Below, in pieces: positions 16,608 through 24,655 of a stretch of DNA of 53,700 nt. Numbering within the stretch: the first letter of the stretch is position 1; the number at the start of each line of letters is the position of its first letter. The stretch is taken from the NCBI GenBank assembly GCA_964455395.1, contig CAYVWB010000025.1:1-53700 (forward strand), read 5' to 3'. The stretch comes from CAYVWB01 sp964455395. Its GTDB lineage: Bacteria > Desulfobacterota > Desulfovibrionia > Desulfovibrionales > Desulfovibrionaceae. A program made the translations under genes and the position numbers. The notes under the pieces are model-generated. The model was not told the DNA's origin and made no database searches. It saw nothing but the letters and a program-made list of their open reading frames with translations.

Positions 16608-16805
16608 GTGGGCAAGCCCAAAGTTGAAGACGTCGAAAAGCAGGCACAAGAGCTGGTCCAAATGGTTTTTACGGCCAGCGATCAACATATGACCCAGGTA
16701 AACGGCACCCCCACGAACCTGCACAACGCGCTGAGCGCGGCTGCGCTTACGGTCCAGAACTCCGTGAAATCCTTTGTGGAGATTCTCCGCTCGTTTTCAC
16801 GATGA
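16608..16805 (+). CDS. Small hypothetical helical protein, GTG start (65 aa)
   Basis: A 65-residue protein with a GTG start preceded by AAAGGGAGG. The sequence (KVEDVEKQAQELVQMVFTASD, then NLHNALSAAALTVQNSVKSFVEIL) predicts two or three amphipathic helices. No family was recognised. A hairpin with a T-run lies 15 bases after the stop, so it is probably a single-gene transcript. The upstream 270 bases (16338-16607) are AT-richer and hold a CATAAT box at 16481, but no matching -35. Confidence 0.5.
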   Translation: MGKPKVEDVEKQAQELVQMVFTASDQHMTQVNGTPTNLHNALSAAALTVQNSVKSFVEILRSFSR

Positions 16806-16820
16806 CACCCCTTGGCCGCT

Positions 16821-16845
16821 AAGCCCGCCGTGCGCGGGCTTTTTA
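16821..16845 (+). terminator. Rho-independent terminator after the 65-aa gene
   Basis: AGCCCGC (16822-16828) pairs with GCGGGCT (16834-16840) over a 5-base loop, followed directly by TTTTT. It is well placed to end transcription from 16608-16805. Confidence 0.85.
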
Positions 16846-17260
16846 TGGCCTATTGAGATAGGAAATTCCTTTAAAATGACGTCAAGCATGGAAAGAAATT
16901 CCTGTGCAATGCGGAGTGGTTGCGTCCGGAAGTGCGGTTGAAAGCTGACAAAGGCCGGAGGCTGCTTGAAGAGTGAGCCGAACAACTGAAACCATCTGGT
17001 GCAATACTCCACATAGACGCGGAGAGCACATGAAATGAGTGGAAAAGACAAGGGCGGACCCCGGCAGGCCCGCCCATCATCGAAAGTCAAAACACATTCG
17101 ACATGTATAGTGCACGCAGTCATATGGTGTGTCAACATGTTCAAGACGAGAAATTTGTTCTTGTCTGAAGTTTTGCATACGAATGTACTGATATCTTGTG
17201 AGAGGTTGCAATGCCAATCTGTTCTTTCTGGTGTAGCACCCCTGCTGCAAAGGGGGGCGT
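16846..17260. promoter_or_regulatory. Non-coding leader upstream of the primase gene with regulatory motifs
   Basis: No convincing gene is present. It holds GGAAATTCC (16861-16869) and AGAAATTCCTGTGCAATGC (16894-16912), related to the divergent control region at 15951-16005. A GC-rich hairpin GGGCGG/CCGCCC lies near 17053-17076, followed by an AT-rich stretch before the primase start. A short open frame at 17035-17271 reads as non-coding. Confidence 0.4.
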
Positions 17261-19756
17261 ATGCAGTCTGAGCACATTGCGGCCATCCCGGCTGCCCTAC
17301 GTGATATGCCGCGCTGGGTTCTCTGGAAGAGCGAGGAGCGCAACGGACGGCGCACCAAAGTCCCCTATGCTCTTGGGGGCAACCGTGCGCGGACAGATGC
17401 CCCGACCACTTGGGCCGCCTTCGAAGGCGTGCTCGATCGGCTTCGGGCAGCGCCCCACGAGTATGCCGGCCTTGGCTTTGTCTTTGCCAAGGAGGACGGG
17501 TTTGTGGGCGTGGATCTTGACCACTGCGTTGCCCACGAGACCAACGCGCTCATGCCCTGGGCGAGGCAAGTAGTGGAACTTCTCGGAAGCTATACGGAGT
17601 ACTCCCCCAGCGGCGCCGGTCTGCACATCATCGTCAAGGGGCGCAAGCCGGACCTGCGCTGCAAGCAGACACGTATTCCTGGAGCTCCTGCCGGCTCTGC
17701 CTTCGAGTGGTACGACGAACGCCGTTTCTTCACCGTTAGTGGCCGCGTCTTTCCTGGCACCCCAAATGATATTCATCAGCGCAACGGGGAGCTGAGCCAG
17801 GTTCGGAACCTGATCTGGGGCAGCTCCCCGTCGGCATCCACTCTGCCGACTCGTAGCCCCTTCCGGGACCAGGACGCTGTGCTGTTCGAGCGTATTCGCA
17901 CATCCCAGCAGGCTGCGCGGTTCGAAGTCCTTTGGCGAGGAGACTGGCAAGGCGCCGGCTATGCCAGCCAGAGCGAGGCCGATCTGGCGCTCTGTGCCAT
18001 GCTTGCATTCTGGACGGGGCGCGATGTCGCCCGCATGGACAGTCTTTTCCGGCAATCCGGTCTCCACCGCCCCAAATGGGAGCGCAACGCCGGCGCCGGG
18101 CAGACCTATGGCGCTCGTACCATCGCTGCCGCATGCGCCAAGTGCCAGGACACATTGGAGCCCAGGCGCACTACCCCCTTGAGGCAGGACCTGGCACCAC
18201 CCGACCTCGACAAAGCCAAGGACCTCGACCGCTCCCGCGAGCTGTTCCCACGACGCTCATTTCCCTGGCAGGTCTTTCCATCCTTCATCGCCGAAAGCAT
18301 GCGGCAGCTGGCGCGCTCATGTGCCGGCAGCCCGAACCCGCTGCCGGGCACGGCTTTCTGTCTTCTGGGGGCTGCCCTGGGCCGCACCATTTCTGTTCTG
18401 CCCAAGGCATCCTGGCGCGAACCACTCATTTTCTGGCACCTGGACATCGAGGAGTCGGGCAGCGGCAAGACCGCCCCCATGTGGTTGCTGGCCGAGGTCA
18501 TGAAGCGCGCCCAGGCCGAAGCTCATGAGCGCTACGCCGAGGAGTACGCGGCCTGGCGTGCCCTGCCCAGGGACGACAAACATCCCGAATCCGAGCCGGC
18601 GCCGGCGCGTGGCTACTTTTTGACAGACGCCACCCTCGAAGGGCTGCGCTGCGAGCTGGAAGCGCACACCACCGGGGGGCTGGCCATGCTCCTCAATGAG
18701 GCCTCGTTCCTGCTGAACTCGCACAACCAGTACAAGGCGCGCGGCACGGACCGCGAGGCCTGGCTCTGCCTCTGGGACGGGCACCCGGTGCGCGTGGTGC
18801 GCGTGGGCAAGACCGTCTATCTCAAGGGCGCGCGCGTGCAGGTCTGCGGCGGCATCCAGCCCGAGGTCTTCAAGGCCGCGTTCACAGCCAAGAAGGGGCT
18901 TTACCTCTGTGACGGCACTGCCTTCCGCTGCCTGCTGACCTTTGAGCCGCCAGCGCATTACGAACAGACCGAGGAAGTCTGGTCTGCCGCCCAGCGCACG
19001 GCCTGGGAGCGCACCCTCGCTGCGGCCATGGCCTGGGCGGATCAGCGCGCGGCCTTGGGCGAGCCTCTGGACCTGCACCTCGCCCCCCAAGCCAGGGCGG
19101 CGTTTCTGGACTGGCGAAACAGCCTGGACGCCCAGCGTGATGAACTGCCGGCACAGCTGCGCGGATTCCTGCCCAAGGCCTTCAGCTACGCCCTGCGCCT
19201 GGCTGGCGTCCTGCATTGCATCACGGCTTTCCACGCCGGCAGCGAGCCTGCGCCCGTCCTGGACACCCCCGGCATCCTGAGCGGCATCGACGTGGCTGAA
19301 TTCTACCTCGGCCAGGCCGTGGACGCAGTGCGCCTCTTGGCGGACGAGCGAGGCGCACGCCCCACAGAGGTCTCGGATCGCATGCAGCTTCTGGCCAAGG
19401 TGCTCACGTCCCTGCGCCCGGACCTGGACAACGGCCGCCTGGCCGTAGGCTTCATCCAGGAGCGCTTCAACACCCTGGCCCCCGCAGAGGCCCGAATCAA
19501 ATCTCCTCATGCCATGGGGGCCATGCTGCGCAGCGCTGGTCTGAGCGTCTCGGCGGGCAAACTGAACGCCAACGGCCGCCGCTCCACACGCTGTCTGCTC
19601 TGGGATCAAAAAAGCGAAGACTTTGTGCAGACATCGCTGCAGACATTGCAGACTTTGAAAAACCAAAGTCTGCACCCCGGAGCCCTCGTCAGTAAAGACT
19701 TTGCAGACAACGCGGACAAAGCAGACATAGTTTCAGGCAATGAGTGGAAGAATTGA
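17261..19756 (+). CDS. Primase-like / DUF3987-type replication protein
   Basis: An 831-residue protein in two parts. Residues ~1-200 resemble the prim-pol-like domain of mobile-element primases (PRWVLWKSEERNGRRTKVPY, GFVGVDLDHCVAHETN with candidate metal Asp residues, SPSGAGLHIIVKGRKPD). Residues ~340-720 match the DUF3987 ATPase module, with a P-loop EESGSGKT whose lysine is residue ~403 and the later TGGLAMLLNEASFLLNSHNQY. It probably starts replication of the excised element. The ATG at 17261 has AGGGGGG in front. It is the first gene of the plus-strand unit leading to xis-like and int. Confidence 0.82.
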   Translation: MQSEHIAAIPAALRDMPRWVLWKSEERNGRRTKVPYALGGNRARTDAPTTWAAFEGVLDRLRAAPHEYAGLGFVFAKEDGFVGVDLDHCVAHETNALMPWARQVVELLGSYTEYSPSGAGLHIIVKGRKPDLRCKQTRIPGAPAGSAFEWYDERRFFTVSGRVFPGTPNDIHQRNGELSQVRNLIWGSSPSASTLPTRSPFRDQDAVLFERIRTSQQAARFEVLWRGDWQGAGYASQSEADLALCAMLAFWTGRDVARMDSLFRQSGLHRPKWERNAGAGQTYGARTIAAACAKCQDTLEPRRTTPLRQDLAPPDLDKAKDLDRSRELFPRRSFPWQVFPSFIAESMRQLARSCAGSPNPLPGTAFCLLGAALGRTISVLPKASWREPLIFWHLDIEESGSGKTAPMWLLAEVMKRAQAEAHERYAEEYAAWRALPRDDKHPESEPAPARGYFLTDATLEGLRCELEAHTTGGLAMLLNEASFLLNSHNQYKARGTDREAWLCLWDGHPVRVVRVGKTVYLKGARVQVCGGIQPEVFKAAFTAKKGLYLCDGTAFRCLLTFEPPAHYEQTEEVWSAAQRTAWERTLAAAMAWADQRAALGEPLDLHLAPQARAAFLDWRNSLDAQRDELPAQLRGFLPKAFSYALRLAGVLHCITAFHAGSEPAPVLDTPGILSGIDVAEFYLGQAVDAVRLLADERGARPTEVSDRMQLLAKVLTSLRPDLDNGRLAVGFIQERFNTLAPAEARIKSPHAMGAMLRSAGLSVSAGKLNANGRRSTRCLLWDQKSEDFVQTSLQTLQTLKNQSLHPGALVSKDFADNADKADIVSGNEWKN

Positions 19757-19830
19757 AGCCCGTGATGGTCGAGAATCAATGAGCTGGTAAGCCAACTCAA
19801 CGCTGAGCGTGAACAAGGAAATTTGAATCA

Positions 19831-20220
19831 ATGAATGCTTTGCCACCAGTCGCAGACCTTGACACAATGGCGTCAATCCTGTGTATTTCACGGGAGACTG
19901 CCAAAAAGGAGTATCGCAAGTGGCCGTACTTCTATGTGTCCGGTGGCAGAACCGGCAAAAGCGTACGTTTTGTGCCGGCTGACGTTTTGGATTTCCTGAG
20001 ATCACATCACGGGGTGAACTATGGCCATCACCAAATACAAAACCAAGCAGGGGCAGAAATACCAAGCCGAATTGTACCAGGAAGGCAAACGGGTAGCTTG
20101 CAAGCGAGGATTCGAGACAAAGAAGGATGCCAAGCGCTGGCTGGCAGATCAGGAAAGGACTCTTCTCGAACAGGGAAGCCTTCAAAAGACCGGCATAAGC
20201 TTCTTGGAATTGGCGAATAA
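19831..20220 (+). CDS. Excisionase-like HTH protein overlapping the integrase start
   Basis: The N-terminal ~65 residues (DLDTMASILCISRETAKKEYRK, then YFYVSGGRTGKSVRFVPADVLDFLRSHHG) look like a MerR-type/HTH_17 excisionase: recognition helix, wing and a final helix. The frame then runs another ~66 residues inside the integrase gene, with a composition that looks like a shadow. Either the protein really has this tail or a frameshift has removed the original stop. By position it would direct excision by the adjacent integrase. Confidence 0.62.
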   Translation: MNALPPVADLDTMASILCISRETAKKEYRKWPYFYVSGGRTGKSVRFVPADVLDFLRSHHGVNYGHHQIQNQAGAEIPSRIVPGRQTGSLQARIRDKEGCQALAGRSGKDSSRTGKPSKDRHKLLGIGE

Positions 20221-21109
20221 GTACCTCGACGATGTGGCTGCACGAAGGCAACAAAATACGTATCGGTACAAGCGCTCAGTCTTTCAGAGGTTTCTAGCCC
20301 ATGCAGGGAGCGACTTCTCTGCAAAGGAAGTCTCGACCCAGAACCTCGACACTTTTTTCCATTCCCGCTCCAATACAACGGGTCCCAAGGCGGCCAACAG
20401 GGATTTACGCGAACTCAAGGCCCTATACAACTGGGGAGTCCGCAAGGACCTCGTTCAATCCAATCCCTTCAGAACGTTCGAGCCCTTTGGTGAAGAACGG
20501 TTTGTTCGCAATGTTCCCACTGTGGAGCAGATCGCGGCAATCAGGTTGGCGGCGTATCCCGAGGAGCGCGATTTCTTGGATGTCCTGTACTACACAGCAG
20601 CGAGGCTATCCGAAGTTTGCCGATTGACGTGGCAGGATGTAAATTTCGAGCGTAAAACCGTCACCCTATGGACCAGAAAACGCAAACATGGCTCTTTGGA
20701 GCCCAGGACTCTGGCAATGGTGCCCAGTCTGTACAATACGCTTTGGCACCGCTGGAATGCTCGTGACAAGGATTCCCCAATAGTGTTTACGAATCCGGAT
20801 GGCGGTCAGCTCCATCGCAACAGCCATTTCGTGAAATACCTCTTTGACCGGGTCTGTGAGAGGGCAGGCGTGGAGAAGTTCACGGCGCACGGTATCCGTC
20901 ATCATATCGCCACGATCCTGATGGACTCGAAAAAGGCCACCCAGCATCAGATCAAGAATTTCCTTGGTCACAAACGTCTGACTACAACTGAGACCTACCT
21001 GCACGAACTCGATGTGGATCGGGATGTGGCCAGCATCCTTGAAGCCGATGAGGGTGATAACTGTGCAGTGAAATTTGCAGTGATCGATACCCGCGGAGGT
21101 ACAAAATGA
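20021..21109 (+). CDS. int: Tyrosine-type site-specific integrase of the conjugative element
   Basis: A 362-residue tyrosine recombinase. An N-terminal arm/AP2-like segment (YKTKQGQKYQAELYQEGKRV) is followed by a SAM-like core-binding domain and the catalytic domain, with R195 (AARLSEVCRLTW), H290/R293 (AHGIRHH), H317 (LGHKRLT) and the nucleophile Y326 (TETYLHEL). It is the last gene of the element and lies 65 bases before a 3' tRNA-Ser fragment, the expected attachment site. GGGGTGA precedes the ATG. The first 200 bases overlap the excisionase-like frame. Confidence 0.95.
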   Translation: MAITKYKTKQGQKYQAELYQEGKRVACKRGFETKKDAKRWLADQERTLLEQGSLQKTGISFLELANKYLDDVAARRQQNTYRYKRSVFQRFLAHAGSDFSAKEVSTQNLDTFFHSRSNTTGPKAANRDLRELKALYNWGVRKDLVQSNPFRTFEPFGEERFVRNVPTVEQIAAIRLAAYPEERDFLDVLYYTAARLSEVCRLTWQDVNFERKTVTLWTRKRKHGSLEPRTLAMVPSLYNTLWHRWNARDKDSPIVFTNPDGGQLHRNSHFVKYLFDRVCERAGVEKFTAHGIRHHIATILMDSKKATQHQIKNFLGHKRLTTTETYLHELDVDRDVASILEADEGDNCAVKFAVIDTRGGTK

Positions 21110-21173
21110 GACCCGAATCACTGCGTATTCACTGCAATAAATCAGCAACTTGCTGTTTTCTATGGCTTGGATA

Positions 21174-21239
<66 letters not shown>

Positions 21240-21295
21240 ATCATTGACTTTTTCAGGGCGGCGGGGATAGCCGACGGCGGCGCGATAGCCAAAAA

Positions 21296-21577
21296 TCAGC
21301 CAACTTTTTTGGAATCCGCTGCATCCTCCCCGTCCCCGAACGCATCCAGCACATCACGATCCACGCCCATCTCATCAAGGCGGCGCTCCGCCGGCATGGG
21401 CCCGCTTGTCTTGATCAGGCACAGGCGATACCCTGTTTGGGCAGAGACCCTCACCCCGGCGACGGCAAGGCCGCGCTCCCCGGCCCTGTGCGCTCCCGGA
21501 GCAGCAGGGCGACGCCTTTCCAGCTGTCGCATCACATTCTCATGAGCCGTTTGCGCCTCGCGGCGCACCCATCGCAA
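21296..21577 (-). CDS. Possible small hypothetical protein downstream of the thioesterase gene
   Basis: A 93-residue frame with an Arg/Glu-rich N-terminal helix (RREAQTAHENVMRQLERRR) and a C-terminus GVDRDVLDAFGDGEDAADSK. Its composition looks more like a real protein than the alternative frames. The best start is a TTG at 21577 with CGGGAG in front; a GTG four codons on is possible. No family was recognised. It would be the last gene of the aminotransferase-hom operon, just outside the ICE junction. It may be nothing. Confidence 0.35.
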   Translation of the reverse strand: MRWVRREAQTAHENVMRQLERRRPAAPGAHRAGERGLAVAGVRVSAQTGYRLCLIKTSGPMPAERRLDEMGVDRDVLDAFGDGEDAADSKKVG

Positions 21578-21621
21578 CGTCTCCCGACAGCCGTTTCGCG
21601 CTCGTCGAGCGTGGTGCGGCT

Positions 21622-22044
21622 TCACGCGTCGAAGAGCGCCCGGAGCCACGCCGGCGCGCGGATCAGCTTGTATTCCGGGGAGACGCACGCGTGCTGGGTA
21701 TGCCCCGTGGCGAGCACCCGCTCACGGGATTCATCGCGGATTTCGTACTGGAACGTGACGGCGACGCGCGACCATTCGGAGACGCCCGTACGCAGCCAGA
21801 TGAGGTCGTCGTACCGGGAGGGAAGGCGGTAGCGGCAGTAGGCCTCGCGTACGGGCAGCAGCACGCCGCGTCGCTCCACATCGGCGTAGCTCATGCCTTG
21901 CTGGCGGATGAACGCGCTGCGGACACGTTCGAAATAGTGAAGGTATTCGCCGTAATAGGCGAGGCCCATGGTGTCCGTCTCACCGTAGGAGACGCGGTGC
22001 TCAAGCCAGCAGTCCGGGGTGGGAAATTCCTTGACGCCTGTCAT
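21622..22044 (-). CDS. Acyl-CoA thioesterase, YbgC/FcbC hot-dog family
   Basis: A 140-residue hot-dog thioesterase. The family signature is HRVSYGETDTMGLAYYGEYLHYFERVR, in which the Asp of ETDTMG is the catalytic residue, followed by YRLPSRYDDLIWLRTGV and the FQYEIRDESRERVLATG strand. It should hydrolyse short-chain or aromatic acyl-CoA thioesters; the substrate is unknown. It lies 43 bases after the ApgM-like gene in the same operon. Confidence 0.88.
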   Translation of the reverse strand: MTGVKEFPTPDCWLEHRVSYGETDTMGLAYYGEYLHYFERVRSAFIRQQGMSYADVERRGVLLPVREAYCRYRLPSRYDDLIWLRTGVSEWSRVAVTFQYEIRDESRERVLATGHTQHACVSPEYKLIRAPAWLRALFDA

Positions 22045-22087
22045 GCAGTAAAAAAATCTCCAGGGAATTCAGGGTTTGTGTGTGGGC

Positions 22088-23335
22088 TCAGCCGTTGCCC
22101 AGTTGTTCGAGGGCCCACGGCAGCAGCGCATGACCCGGACTCACGAGCAGACCGGCGGCGTTGGCGGTGGCTTCGGTGAAGCGAGCCACCTTCGAGGGCG
22201 ATGTGCAGCCCGGCCAGGAGAGCGCGAAAGGCACGGCGTCCCGGGTGTGGGTGCGCTCGGCGACCGGGGTGTAGTGGTCGCATGTGACGAGGAAGGCGGC
22301 TTCGTCGCCGAACATCTCCACCAAAGGCGTCACCACCAGCGCGTCGAAGCGTTCCATGGCCTCCTTCTTCAGATGCGCGTCGCCCATGTGGCCACATTCG
22401 TCGGGCGCTTCGATGTGCACGTAGACGAACTCGCCGCCGTCGTGGAGGAAATCCGCCGCAGCCTGCACCTTGCCGGCGTAGTTGGTGTCCAGAAGACCGG
22501 TGGCGCCTGCAACGTCCGGCACGTGCATGCACGCGGCGCGGCCGAGACCTTTCACCAGATCCACTGCGGAGATGACAGCGCCGCGCAGGCCGAAGGCCTC
22601 CTCGAAGGGGGGGAGATTCATGGGCCGGCCTTGACCCCACGGCCAGAGCGCATTGGCGCGGGACTGCTTGGCGATGGTCGGCGTGGCGAGGAAATGCGCG
22701 GCTTCCCGCAGCATGCCGTAGAGCCGCGGGGACGCGGCGTAGGCAGCCAGGTCCGGGCCGATCGCCTGGTCCAGAATGTCATGGGGGGGACGAATCGCCA
22801 TGCGTTCCAGGATGGAGCCCGCAGCCTGCCGCGCCACCAGCAGGTGGCGGTACTGTACGCCGGGATAGATCTCGAAGCGACCGCCATCCGGCCCGACGTT
22901 GCCGGACTGCAGGCTGGGCAGTTCGATGAGCATGGCGCGCAGCAGCGCGGCGGCTTCTTCCGTATCGATGTGGCCGGCGGCGTAGTCCTCCATGAGGCCC
23001 TGGGGCGCGTACGCGCTCACGGTGACGAGGTTCAGCCGGAAGATGAGGTCTTCCGGGTCGAGCTCCAGACCTTGGGCGGCGGCTTCGATGGGGCCGCGTC
23101 CCGTGTGGTAGGCGTCCGGGTCGAAACCGAGCAGCGCCATGTTGGCCACGTCGGAGCCGGGGGGCATGGCGGGTGGTACAGTCTGGCAGCGGCCCACCAC
23201 GCCTTGCGCGGCCAGGGAGTCCATGGCCGGGGTGTACGCAGCGTCCATGGGGGTCTTGCCGTCCAGTGCGTCCAAGGGCCAGTCGCCCATGCCGTCTGCG
23301 ACGAGGAGGAGGAGTTTCTGCGTGGCTTCTGGCAT
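22088..23335 (-). CDS. apgM: ApgM-like cofactor-independent phosphoglycerate mutase family protein, candidate homoserine kinase analogue
   Basis: A 415-residue alkaline-phosphatase-superfamily enzyme of the archaeal 2,3-BPG-independent mutase type (COG3635). Visible metal and nucleophile motifs are LLLVADGMGDWP at the N-terminus, GSDVANMALLGFDP (candidate Ser), VHIEAPDECGHMGD and TCDHYTPV. The family either interconverts 2- and 3-phosphoglycerate or, where it sits next to homoserine dehydrogenase, has been predicted to replace homoserine kinase. Here it is directly behind hom, with no ThrB in view, so the second role is plausible. The start is the ATG at 23335, 36 bases after hom. Confidence 0.9.
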   Translation of the reverse strand: MPEATQKLLLLVADGMGDWPLDALDGKTPMDAAYTPAMDSLAAQGVVGRCQTVPPAMPPGSDVANMALLGFDPDAYHTGRGPIEAAAQGLELDPEDLIFRLNLVTVSAYAPQGLMEDYAAGHIDTEEAAALLRAMLIELPSLQSGNVGPDGGRFEIYPGVQYRHLLVARQAAGSILERMAIRPPHDILDQAIGPDLAAYAASPRLYGMLREAAHFLATPTIAKQSRANALWPWGQGRPMNLPPFEEAFGLRGAVISAVDLVKGLGRAACMHVPDVAGATGLLDTNYAGKVQAAADFLHDGGEFVYVHIEAPDECGHMGDAHLKKEAMERFDALVVTPLVEMFGDEAAFLVTCDHYTPVAERTHTRDAVPFALSWPGCTSPSKVARFTEATANAAGLLVSPGHALLPWALEQLGNG

Positions 23336-23371
23336 GCGTTCGATCCTTCTGAATGGGGGAATGGGGCGCTG

Positions 23372-24655
23372 CTACAGGATGCGGTAGTGCATGGGCGTGT
23401 CCAGCAGGAAGCCCAGCGCCTCTATCTCGCGCATGGCTTCGTGAATCTCGCGGGCGGGCGCTTCATGAGTGATGAGCACCAGGGGCACGCCTGCTTCATG
23501 GAGATCGCGCTGGATGACCTGGGCGATGGAGATGTCCCGGCTGGCGAGGACGCTGGCGATGTCGCGCAGCACGCCGGGCCGATCCGGCGCATGGAAACGC
23601 AGGAAGTGCTCGCTGACGGCTTCGTCCAGATCCAGGATGTCGGCTCGGGGCAGGTCGTCCTCGGCAAAGCCCAGATTATTGGGCGCGGCCCCGCGGGCGA
23701 TGGCGGCGACGTCCGCCAGTACGGCGGAAGCCGTGGGCGCGCCGCCGGCGCCATGCCCGTACAGCATCACCGGACCGGCGTTGCCTTCCAGCCGCACGGC
23801 GTTGAAGGAGCCTTCCACCTTGGCCAGCAGGAAATGCTCTGGCACCAGCGCCGGGTAAACCCCCGCGGTGATGCGTCCATCTTCGCAGCGGGCGGCGCCC
23901 AGCAGACGGATGACGTATCCCATCTGGCGGGCGAAGCTGATGTCTTCCGGCGTGACGCGGGTCACGCCCCACACGCGCAGCGCCTCCAGCGGGTAATGCG
24001 CGCCGAAGGCCAGCTGGATGAGGAGGATGAGCTTGTGCGCAGCGTCCCAGCCTTCCACGTCCAGGGTGGGGTCCGCTTCGGCGAAACCTTTTTCCTGCGC
24101 CAGAGCCAGGGCTTCCTCGAAGGGCATGTCCTCTTGCGCCATCTGGGTGAGGATGAAATTGGCCGTGCCGTTCAGGATGCCCAGCACCGCGTGCGCGCGG
24201 TTGGCCGCCAGGGTCTCCTTGACGGCTTGGATGACAGGCACGCCGCCAGCCACGCTCGCTTCATACCCCAGATGGAGATTCTTCTCCCGCGCCAGGGCGA
24301 AGAGCTCGCGGCCGCGCTCCGCCAGCAAGGCTTTGTTCGCGGTGACCACGTGCTTGCCAGCGGCAAGCGCTGCGTGGATGAACTCGTAGGCGGCGTCCTG
24401 GCCGCCGATGAGCTCCAGCACCACATCCACTTCCGGGTCTCGGGTGGGAGCGAGGAGGTCCGTCTCCACGGCGGCGTCCCGGGCGGCGCCCATGCGGGGT
24501 TTATTCGGGTCGCGCAGGACCACCGTTTTCAGGCGCACGGGGCGGCCCGTGCGCCGGGCTATCCACTCGGCGTTGGCGGCCAACAACTCGGCCACGCCGG
24601 AGCCCACGGCGCCCAGGCCCGCCATGGCGATGACGAGAGGCTTACTCGATTGCAC
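23372..24655 (-). CDS. hom: Homoserine dehydrogenase
   Basis: A 427-residue NAD(P)-dependent homoserine dehydrogenase, the aspartate-semialdehyde to homoserine step of threonine and methionine synthesis. It has a Rossmann fold with GLGAVGSGV near residue 12, the ELIGGQDAAYEFIHAALAAG and HVVTANKALLAERG catalytic region, the GILNGTANFILTQM substrate motif and a C-terminal ACT domain (GVLRDIASVLASRDISIAQV) for feedback inhibition. The GTG at 24655 is the likely start because GGAGGAGG lies five bases upstream. It overlaps the aminotransferase by 14 bases. Confidence 0.95.
   Translation of the reverse strand: MQSSKPLVIAMAGLGAVGSGVAELLAANAEWIARRTGRPVRLKTVVLRDPNKPRMGAARDAAVETDLLAPTRDPEVDVVLELIGGQDAAYEFIHAALAAGKHVVTANKALLAERGRELFALAREKNLHLGYEASVAGGVPVIQAVKETLAANRAHAVLGILNGTANFILTQMAQEDMPFEEALALAQEKGFAEADPTLDVEGWDAAHKLILLIQLAFGAHYPLEALRVWGVTRVTPEDISFARQMGYVIRLLGAARCEDGRITAGVYPALVPEHFLLAKVEGSFNAVRLEGNAGPVMLYGHGAGGAPTASAVLADVAAIARGAAPNNLGFAEDDLPRADILDLDEAVSEHFLRFHAPDRPGVLRDIASVLASRDISIAQVIQRDLHEAGVPLVLITHEAPAREIHEAMREIEALGFLLDTPMHYRIL

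Noticed and set aside
17035..17271. A 78-codon frame upstream of the primase gene
   Set aside because: Residue composition looks random and it overlaps the regulatory leader, despite a GGAG-like site nearby.
22020..22035. Another GGGAAATTCC motif like the ICE control sites
   Set aside because: It lies in the coding start of the chromosomal thioesterase, outside the element and without the GTGCAATGC extension, so it is probably chance.
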